DNA from: Candidatus Uhrbacteria bacterium
GTDB lineage: Bacteria; Patescibacteriota; Patescibacteriia; CAIXNZ01
Direction of reading: 5' to 3'
Assembly (NCBI GenBank): GCA_011046145.1
Contig: DSBA01000078.1
Span: 1 to 8,990 of the forward strand
DNA length: 8,990 nucleotides
A program made the position numbers and the translations under genes. Positions 4,235 through 8,990 of this stretch are shown here, piece after piece. The notes below the pieces were generated by a model. That model did no database searches. It saw only the letters and a list, made by a program, of their open reading frames with translations, and was not told the DNA's origin. Within the stretch, counting starts at the first letter, position 1, and each line of letters begins with the position of its first letter.

Positions 4235-4823
4235 ATGCAAATTTATAAAGCAAAAAATTTCCCCAACTTAAACAACCTAAAAAAACATTCCACAAACACA
4301 AATTGACGAACATTTGAAGCTTTATGACGGTTATGTAAAAAACACTAATGCTTTAAATTCTTTGCTCAAAGAAAAAATCGCCAAACAGAATTTTGAGGGA
4401 GCGCCTTTTACTGAATTAGTGCGGCGTTTGGGTTTTGAATACAATGGCATGCGCTTACATGAGCTTTATTTTGAGAATCTTAATTCCAAAGGCGGTGATA
4501 ATAAAAAAGCAAAAAATCTGACAAAATTGATTGCTGAAAATTTCAGCAATTTTAAAAATTTCAAATCTTATTTTTTAAAAGTAGCTGCTATGCGCGGAGT
4601 TGGCTGGGCGATTTTGTATCAAGATGTCAAAACAAAACAATTATCAGTTCACTGGATTAATTCCCATGAAGATGGCCACCCAGCTGGTTTTGTTCCTATT
4701 ATTGTTATGGATATCTGGGAGCATGCCTGGACAGCTTATTTAAAACCAACTGAAAGGGCAAAATACATTGAAGACTTTTGGGCCAATCTGGACTGGGCTA
4801 TGTGTGAAGAAAGATTAATCTAA
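4235..4823 (+). CDS. sod: Fe/Mn superoxide dismutase, frameshifted near the N-terminus
   Basis: Converts superoxide to hydrogen peroxide and oxygen. The ATG 4235 frame gives MQIYKAKNFPNLNNLK, a normal start for this family, then hits TGA at 4304-4306. The rest continues in another frame (stop-free from 4281). The shift is at A7 (4279-4285): removing one A joins both parts into 195 residues. The four metal ligands are then present: H26 (EHLKLYDGYV), H75 (RLHELYF), D159 and H163 (MDIWEHAW). The next start in the second frame, TTG 4314, lies after the H26 codon, so a product from it would lack a ligand. The shift may be an assembly error, a real mutation, or rescued by slippage. The SEC-C gene follows 35 bp on. 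Confidence 0.85.
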
Positions 4824-4853
4824 AATCTACAATCTATAATCTAAAAATCTAAT
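4817..4853. repeat. AATCTA short direct repeats
   Basis: Five copies of AATCTA or near copies in about 37 bp, overlapping the end of the superoxide dismutase gene and filling the gap before the SEC-C gene. Low-complexity; no regulatory reading is supported. Confidence 0.45.
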
Positions 4854-4857
4854 CAAA

Positions 4858-5142
4858 ATGATCCAACAAAAATACGTCTGCCCGATTTGCGGGTTTGAAT
4901 CAAACGGCGCAGGCCTTTGCCCATTATGCGATGACAATCTAGTCAAAGTCTGCCATTGCGGTTCAGGCAAATTTTCTGTTGACTGCTGTAATCTGGCTGA
5001 CAATAGCGAGGATAAAACTGCCGAAGAAATGATCAAAGCCGAAGTCGCGAGTGAAACTTTAAGCGAAATTGCTAAAGAAGACGAAGCCAAACAAAAAGAA
5101 GAGGATGAATTAGCCAAGGTTGAAGAAGTTAAAGAGGATTAA
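4858..5142 (+). CDS. Zinc-ribbon / SEC-C motif protein with acidic tail
   Basis: 94-residue protein. Residues 8-24 hold a two-knuckle zinc ribbon (CPIC 8-11, CPLC 21-24). Residues 32-44 hold CHCGSGKFSVDCC, the SEC-C pattern (C-x-C then a Cys pair) found at the end of SecA and in small zinc proteins. Residues 45-94 are strongly acidic and Lys-rich with a coiled-coil or disordered character. Its partner is unknown; SEC-C modules bind zinc and often mediate protein contacts. The rubrerythrin-like N-terminal ribbon and the position 35 bp after a superoxide dismutase gene hint at a redox link, but this is only an inference from neighbourhood. No Shine-Dalgarno site is evident. A terminator follows, so it probably ends the sod transcript. 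Confidence 0.7.
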   Translation: MIQQKYVCPICGFESNGAGLCPLCDDNLVKVCHCGSGKFSVDCCNLADNSEDKTAEEMIKAEVASETLSEIAKEDEAKQKEEDELAKVEEVKED

Positions 5143-5160
5143 ATAACTTATCAAAATTAT

Positions 5161-5197
5161 TCAAGCCGGCTTTAAAAACAAAAGGCTTGATTTTTTT
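5161..5197 (+). terminator. Intrinsic terminator after the SEC-C gene
   Basis: TCAAGCC (5161-5167) pairs with GGCTTGA (5184-5190) over a 16-nt loop, and seven T residues (5191-5197) follow. It lies 19 bp after the stop, ending the sod/SEC-C unit. Confidence 0.68.
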
Positions 5198-5250
5198 ATT
5201 GGCTTATGCTATTTTAAAAATAATCTTTAAAAATCTTAAGGGAGGGAAAA

Positions 5251-5574
5251 ATGGCACAAGGAAAAGTTACCAAAGGCGGGAAACCTGTTGTTCTTGAAAG
5301 CAAAAAAAACAACCCTTTGCAAAAAATCGCCCAGCAACTGCTGGCCTACGCCCAAAAGGACCGAATCATAACTCCGCCAAACCGGACTGAAAAAATTTTT
5401 CTGGTTCATGATGTGGCTGAAAAACTAAAATCTCTTGGGCATAATCCCGGCGAAATCATGCCTAAAATGATTGATAAAGGTTATCTGGTTGCTGATTCCA
5501 AAGATCCTGAAAATTATTATGTTTTTACTGTGCCAGCCCAAGGGCTGCGTCTGGCGCCATATTTAACTTCTTGA
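5251..5574 (+). CDS. Hypothetical protein, 107 residues, possible winged-helix fold
   Basis: I do not recognise this family. It has a strong Shine-Dalgarno site (GGGAGGG at 5240-5246, 4 nt before ATG), rare in this window, so it is probably well translated. The N-terminus is basic and probably disordered (1-22, Lys/Gly-rich). A helical segment follows (NPLQKIAQQLLAYAQ, 21-35). Then EKIFLVHDVAEKLKSLG (47-63), a likely helix-turn-helix, and DKGYLVADSKDPENYYVFTV (75-94), which looks like a beta wing. This suggests a small winged-helix nucleic-acid-binding protein, but that is inference from patterning only. It has no signal peptide, membrane segment or cysteine. It stands alone between two terminators as a single-gene unit. 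Confidence 0.75.
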   Translation: MAQGKVTKGGKPVVLESKKNNPLQKIAQQLLAYAQKDRIITPPNRTEKIFLVHDVAEKLKSLGHNPGEIMPKMIDKGYLVADSKDPENYYVFTVPAQGLRLAPYLTS

Positions 5575-5592
5575 AAAACTACTACAGGACAA

Positions 5593-5621
5593 AAAAACCC
5601 CGACTTTACAGAGGGGTTTTT
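5593..5621. terminator. Bidirectional intrinsic terminator between the 107-residue gene and uvrC
   Basis: AAAAACCCC (5593-5601) pairs perfectly with GGGGTTTTT (5613-5621) over an 11-nt loop. A-run and T-run flank the stem on both strands, so it can end the + strand gene 18 bp upstream and the convergent uvrC. Confidence 0.78.
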
Positions 5622-5625
5622 CTAT

Positions 5626-5653
5626 ATCCGCCAAAAATTTAGTAAAGGCGGAT
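5626..5653. repeat. Inverted repeat at the uvrC stop codon
   Basis: ATCCGCC (5626-5632) pairs with GGCGGAT (5647-5653) over a 14-nt A/T loop and touches the uvrC stop codon (5653-5655). It lacks a T-run and probably adds to the terminator next to it. Confidence 0.45.
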
Positions 5654-7251
5654 TATTTTATTTTTCTCAACTGCCTATGATACTTAATCACGAACCTATG
5701 CGCCTCATCCCGCCCCTTAATCAAAATTTTCATGCCGGGCAATTTATTATCTAAATTCAAGGGTGCTTGGAGGCTGGCAAACCTCGTCGCTCGCGAGCGA
5801 CGAGGTAAATAAATTTCTTCTTCGCGTTTTGCCAAAGAACAAATTGAGATATCAATTTTTAATTCCTTTAAAGCTTTAAGTGCCGCATTTAATTGACCAC
5901 AGCCGCCGTCAATCACAACTAAATCCGGCGGCTTGGCCTTTTCTTGCTGCAAACGATAATAACGGCGTAAAACAATTTCATAAATCATAGCTGTATCGTT
6001 TTGCGCTTGTTTCCAGCGAATTTTAAATTTACGGTAAGCGTTTTTGTTAAACTGACCATTTGTCATCTGGATCATTGCTCCGACATTATATTTGCCTTGC
6101 AAAGTCGAGACATCAAAAAACTCAATTACCTTGGGGATTCTCTTTAAATCTAAAATTTCTTTTAATTCAACCAAACCGGGCTCCAGCCCTAAACTTGTTT
6201 CCAGATTATTTTTCACTAATTGTAAAAGTTTTAATTTATCGCCTTTGAGAGGAATTGTAATATCAACTTTAGATAAAATTTTAAACCCAAATTTTTTATT
6301 TTTAGTTTTTTGCAAATAACGGCTAATTAAACTTTGTTCATTTAATTTTTCCGGCAAAATCAATTCTCGCGGAATAAAATTAATTGAATAATAGTGTTTA
6401 ATAAAATCTTCAACAATATTAGGATAATATTTAAAATCAAATTTATGGCGAGAAGTAATTACGCCTTTATCAATATTAAAAATCTGAAAATAAATTTGCG
6501 ATTTTAAAACTAACCAATTAATCACATCCTGATCATATTTTTTCGGCACATCAATTTTTTGTTTTTCCTCAATTAATTTAATGGCTTTTATCTGATCGCG
6601 GTAAATTTTGGCTAATTCATATTGTTGCTGAGCGGAAACTTTTCGCATGCGCTTAATTAAATCCCGAATAATTGCTTTGGTTTCGCCTTTTAATAATCGT
6701 TCAGCATTTTTCACATTAACCAAATAATCTTCTTCTTTAATCAAGTCTTCACAAGGTCCAGTACATTTATCAATATGATACTGCAAACAAACCTTTTTCG
6801 GCATTTTATTGCAATTGCGCAGCTTAAAAATATTACGCAAAGTATTTAAAATAATGCGACGCGACGCGCCCTCAGTATATGGGCCGTAATAACAGCCGTC
6901 TTTAGTGATTTTGCGGCTATTAATTAGACGCGGAAATTTCTCATCAGTAATTTTTATATAGGCATAACGGATATCACCGCGCAAATCAATATTGTATTTG
7001 GGCTGGTATTGATGAATTAAACTTTGTTCCAATAACAAAGCTTCCACTTCATTTGAAGTGGTAATAAATTCCACATCAGCGATTTTATTGACTAAAAGCT
7101 GAGTCTTGGCATCCAAATTGCCTTTTGTGAAGTACTGAGCAATTCTTTTTTGCAAATCTTTGGCTTTGCCAACATAAATTACCTGGCCGCTTTTGTCTTT
7201 ATATAAATAGCAGCCGGGTTTGTGAGGGAAATTTTTATAATTTATTTTCAT
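5653..7251 (-). CDS. uvrC: UvrC excinuclease subunit, short form
   Basis: Makes both incisions around DNA lesions with UvrA and UvrB. The 532 residues contain: a GIY-YIG nuclease (GCYLY 13-17, YVG 26-28, R36, E75) for the 3' cut; four cysteines (C147, C155, C163, C167) in the iron-sulphur cluster pattern of UvrC; a UVR helical hairpin for UvrB binding (about 190-226); and the RNase H-like nuclease for the 5' cut, with D380 (FFDVS), D448 (VVIDGG) and H518 (RDEAHRF). The chain ends 14 residues after H518, so the usual C-terminal helix-hairpin-helix pair is missing. Residues about 484-495 (RRSRATRFASLQ) interrupt the EEEIYLP...PLNL loop and are partly encoded by a perfect DNA palindrome. Start ATG 7251 has no clear Shine-Dalgarno site. 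Monocistronic by its terminator. Confidence 0.95.
   Translation of the reverse strand: MKINYKNFPHKPGCYLYKDKSGQVIYVGKAKDLQKRIAQYFTKGNLDAKTQLLVNKIADVEFITTSNEVEALLLEQSLIHQYQPKYNIDLRGDIRYAYIKITDEKFPRLINSRKITKDGCYYGPYTEGASRRIILNTLRNIFKLRNCNKMPKKVCLQYHIDKCTGPCEDLIKEEDYLVNVKNAERLLKGETKAIIRDLIKRMRKVSAQQQYELAKIYRDQIKAIKLIEEKQKIDVPKKYDQDVINWLVLKSQIYFQIFNIDKGVITSRHKFDFKYYPNIVEDFIKHYYSINFIPRELILPEKLNEQSLISRYLQKTKNKKFGFKILSKVDITIPLKGDKLKLLQLVKNNLETSLGLEPGLVELKEILDLKRIPKVIEFFDVSTLQGKYNVGAMIQMTNGQFNKNAYRKFKIRWKQAQNDTAMIYEIVLRRYYRLQQEKAKPPDLVVIDGGCGQLNAALKALKELKIDISICSLAKREEEIYLPRRSRATRFASLQAPLNLDNKLPGMKILIKGRDEAHRFVIKYHRQLRKIK
5781..5806. repeat. 26-bp perfect palindrome inside uvrC
   Basis: The segment equals its own reverse complement over all 26 bp, centred on TCGCGA at 5791-5796. 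It is GC-rich within an AT-rich gene and sits in frame. The encoded residues, plus the adjacent RFASLQ, have no counterpart in typical UvrC sequences at this loop. It behaves like an inserted short palindromic element. Confidence 0.8.
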
Positions 7252-7290
7252 GTTTTAATAAAATGAATTAGAGGAAGAATAAGAAAATAA

Positions 7291-7342
7291 GATTAGATGA
7301 TAATAAGACTGAAGCAATTTAGATCCTATTATCCTCTAACTC
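7291..7342. repeat. Imperfect inverted repeat upstream of uvrC
   Basis: GATTAGATGATAATAAG (7291-7307) is inverted with few mismatches at 7325-7342, leaving a loop of about 17 nt. A related GAATTAGAGGAAGAATAAG occurs at 7265-7283. The stretch between uvrC and the next terminator holds no gene. It is a low-complexity intergenic repeat and may form a stem in the uvrC leader. Confidence 0.4.
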
Positions 7343-7393
7343 ATCTACTTCCTATAAATCATATAACTCCTATTTGCATTATACACCAAAACT

Positions 7394-7412
7394 AAAAAAT
7401 CCCCTTTCGGGG
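7394..7412 (-). terminator. Intrinsic terminator of the coiled-coil gene
   Basis: On the - strand CCCC (7409-7412) GAAA GGGG (7401-7404) forms a compact GNRA-loop hairpin followed by A and six T residues (7394-7399). It lies about 27 bp after the stop of the 7439-7825 gene. Confidence 0.72.
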
Positions 7413-7438
7413 CAATACAAAAACTTCTAAAATATCCA

Positions 7439-7825
7439 TTAATATTCCAATTTTATATCTAATTTGGCTGCCAATTGCTGTATCCATTTCTCGTGGCGCT
7501 TTAAAGCACGGGTGGTGGAAACTGTTTCCTGAAAATAATCATCAACCTTTTTAGTCAGCCTGTCAATTGAATCTATGAGCTTGTTGAATTTTTCATCAAT
7601 TTCACGCACTTCATCTTTTGTTGCCATCGTTTCCCTGATATTTACAATTTCAAAACTTAACCGACCAATATCTTCCTTGGTTGCCATTATTTCCTTTATA
7701 TTAACAATTTCAATACTAAGATTACTAAGTGACGCTTTAGTAGCTAATGGCTCAATAAGCTCTTTAATTTCATTCTTAGTTGCAAATGCCTCTTTTAAAT
7801 TTTGGATGTCTTCTTGGGTAAGCAT
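7439..7825 (-). CDS. Coiled-coil protein with 20-residue repeats, function unknown
   Basis: 128-residue soluble protein, almost wholly predicted coiled coil. Three consecutive 20-residue units each begin ATK: ATKASLSNLSIEIVNIKEIM, ATKEDIGRLSFEIVNIRETM and ATKDEVREIDEKFNKLIDSI. A partial ATKNEIKELIEPL comes before them. The first two are also similar as DNA (60-bp period), pointing to recent internal duplication. The C-terminus (about 95-128) is amphipathic and basic (TTRALKRHEKWIQQLAAKLDI). There is no signal peptide or membrane segment, unlike the Bdr/DUF1640-type coiled-coil proteins it otherwise resembles. Proteins of this pattern are common hypotheticals in Candidate Phyla Radiation genomes. 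It has its own promoter and terminator, so it is a single-gene unit. The predicted leader is about 8 nt with no Shine-Dalgarno site, suggesting near-leaderless translation. Confidence 0.8.
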   Translation of the reverse strand: MLTQEDIQNLKEAFATKNEIKELIEPLATKASLSNLSIEIVNIKEIMATKEDIGRLSFEIVNIRETMATKDEVREIDEKFNKLIDSIDRLTKKVDDYFQETVSTTRALKRHEKWIQQLAAKLDIKLEY

Positions 7826-7839
7826 ATATTTGTATTTTT

Positions 7840-7868
7840 ATGATAGCAAGATTATTTAAACTAGTCAA
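7840..7868 (-). promoter_or_regulatory. Promoter of the coiled-coil gene
   Basis: On the - strand TTGACT (7863-7868), a 17-bp spacer and TATCAT (7840-7845) with TGC directly upstream (extended -10). Initiation would fall near 7833, about 8 nt before ATG 7825. Confidence 0.65.
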
Positions 7869-7908
7869 AAACACAAAAAACGCCCATGCCTGTATATTTT
7901 TTATCAAT

Positions 7909-8990
7909 CTAGATCATCAATTTCTGCTTCAAGCTCTTATCAACCTTTGAAGCAGAGGCCTCTTTGTAATAGGCCTTGGATAAACCCTGTGGCAAATCAG
8001 GCATTTTACCATTTAATATCTCTTCAATAGTCAAAATTTGAATTTTAGGATATTCAGGTTTAGAGGTTTTAAGAGTTAAAGGGGTTGAAAATGTACCGGC
8101 TTCAACTGCCTCTTGAATCATTGGCTTGGTGGGTTTTTCTAAAGTAATAAAAATACCTGCTTCTGCTTTCTCGCGATCAACATCTCCTTTTAAAGTAGCA
8201 ATATCACTTCTTTTTACTCCGCCACCTTTAACTTGAACTAATGCCTTGCCATATTCTTCCTTAGTATTTTTAATAAAATACATCACGCCATCAATTCCCT
8301 TATCCGCGCCCTTCATTTTACCTTCACTTTTATTACCTGCGGGCCTAGCGTTAATTAAATCCACTGCCCAGTGTTCAAATTGGAATGGATCTTTTTTAAA
8401 AAGTTCTCCTGCCCCTGTCAAATCTTTGGGGAATCCATCAACATTTATATCTTTTACATCCAATTTAAATTCATCCATTAATCTATGCTTAATTAAGTTA
8501 ATTGATAAAGCAGTAATATCTATCCCGATCCAGTTTCTCTTTAGTTTTTCTGCGGCTGATACTGTTGTGCCGCAACCGCAAAAAGGATCCAAAACCCAAT
8601 CGCCTTCCTTAGAGCTTGCCTTAATAATTCTTTCCAATAATGAAACAGGCTTTTGTGTTTGATAACCTAACGATTCAGCAGAAGATCCTTGTAATGGCTT
8701 GACATCAGAATCTACCCAGATATCGGACACAACTAAACCTTTAACATCTTTCAAATATTGTTTTTTCTTTATGCTGCCAGTAGAAGTTTTATATAATAAA
8801 CCAGAATCCAACATTTCCTTTAATCTATCTTTGGTATAAAGCCAAGGAGCCTTTACGCCTTCGAATTCAAATTCTTTCCTTCCCTCATATTTCTGAATTC
8901 CCGCTGCAACTATTTCAATTAATCTAAACCTTCCTTTATCATCCGAATAGGAGTAAGGTTTTAAGCTATCTTCTGTTAAAGGACTATAAA
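7909..8990 (-). CDS. DNA methyltransferase with C-terminal Mrr-like nuclease domain (5' end outside window)
   Basis: The frame is open to the right edge, so about 359 C-terminal residues are visible; ATG 8814 is internal. Counting from that methionine: QTQKPVSLLERII (52-64) is the motif X-like helix; DPFCGCGTT (76-84) is the S-adenosylmethionine-binding motif I; GIDITALSI (97-105) follows. The order, with the catalytic D/N-PP-Y motif upstream and out of view, is that of beta-class N4/N6 amino-methyltransferases. The tail carries GADKGIDG (D175) and VQVKGG (Q194-x-K196), the D...QxK core of Mrr-type PD-(D/E)xK nucleases, with EHWAVDLINARPA before it. A single chain joining modification and cleavage resembles type IIG or IV enzymes. 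It may be a self-contained restriction system; specificity is unknown. It ends in TAG 7909-7911. Confidence 0.85.
   Translation of the reverse strand, partial: YSPLTEDSLKPYSYSDDKGRFRLIEIVAAGIQKYEGRKEFEFEGVKAPWLYTKDRLKEMLDSGLLYKTSTGSIKKKQYLKDVKGLVVSDIWVDSDVKPLQGSSAESLGYQTQKPVSLLERIIKASSKEGDWVLDPFCGCGTTVSAAEKLKRNWIGIDITALSINLIKHRLMDEFKLDVKDINVDGFPKDLTGAGELFKKDPFQFEHWAVDLINARPAGNKSEGKMKGADKGIDGVMYFIKNTKEEYGKALVQVKGGGVKRSDIATLKGDVDREKAEAGIFITLEKPTKPMIQEAVEAGTFSTPLTLKTSKPEYPKIQILTIEEILNGKMPDLPQGLSKAYYKEASASKVDKSLKQKLMI

Noticed and set aside
4279..4306. Programmed -1 frameshifting at the A7 run in the superoxide dismutase gene
   Set aside because: A -1 shift leads to the wrong frame; only +1 (or -2) restores the protein, so the standard slippery-site model does not fit.

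Overview
The window looks like part of a low-GC chromosome from the Candidate Phyla Radiation (Patescibacteria, Parcubacteria-like). The main reasons are a VirB2/TrbC-like small pilin of the type common in those genomes, a short UvrC, weak or absent Shine-Dalgarno sites on several genes, and short palindromic elements between genes and inside one gene. TGA is used as a stop (1939-1941, 5572-5574), which argues for the standard bacterial code rather than the TGA=Gly code of Gracilibacteria/SR1. The lineage is an inference; no rRNA is present.

The left third (about 1-2800) holds a complete diversity-generating retroelement (DGR), the main system here. It has a DGR-type reverse transcriptase (116-1168, -), the accessory protein Avd (1127-1498, +), a template repeat TR (1522-1637, -) and a target gene (1939-2655, -) whose last codons form the variable repeat VR (1950-2065). 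TR and VR are both 116 bp and differ at 17 positions; 16 of these are adenines in the TR coding strand. That is the signature of adenine-directed mutagenic homing. In the DGR model, TR RNA is copied by the RT with Avd into adenine-mutagenised cDNA that replaces VR and rewrites a C-type-lectin-like surface of the target protein. Unusual points are an avd gene inverted relative to the rest, overlapping the RT head to head; structured RNA abutting TR; stem-loops just after both TR and VR; and a target gene much richer in G+C than its neighbours, with its own strong promoter and terminator. A transposase C-terminus lies at the left edge.

The region 2800-3700 carries two intact tRNA-Leu genes (UAG and CAG, both -) among broken tRNA-Leu copies, palindromic insertions and inverted repeats. 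It reads as a recombination or insertion hot spot next to the DGR.

The region 3700-5620 has a VirB2-like pilin gene (-) with a good sigma70-type promoter, then on the + strand an iron/manganese superoxide dismutase gene broken by one extra A in an A7 run, a zinc-ribbon/SEC-C protein and an unrecognised 107-residue protein. Terminators follow the SEC-C gene and the 107-residue gene.

The region 5620-8990 is all on the - strand: uvrC (nucleotide excision repair), lacking the usual C-terminal helix-hairpin-helix domain and carrying an in-frame palindromic insertion; a coiled-coil protein with 20-residue repeats and its own promoter and terminator; and the C-terminal part of a DNA methyltransferase fused to an Mrr-like nuclease domain, running off the right edge.
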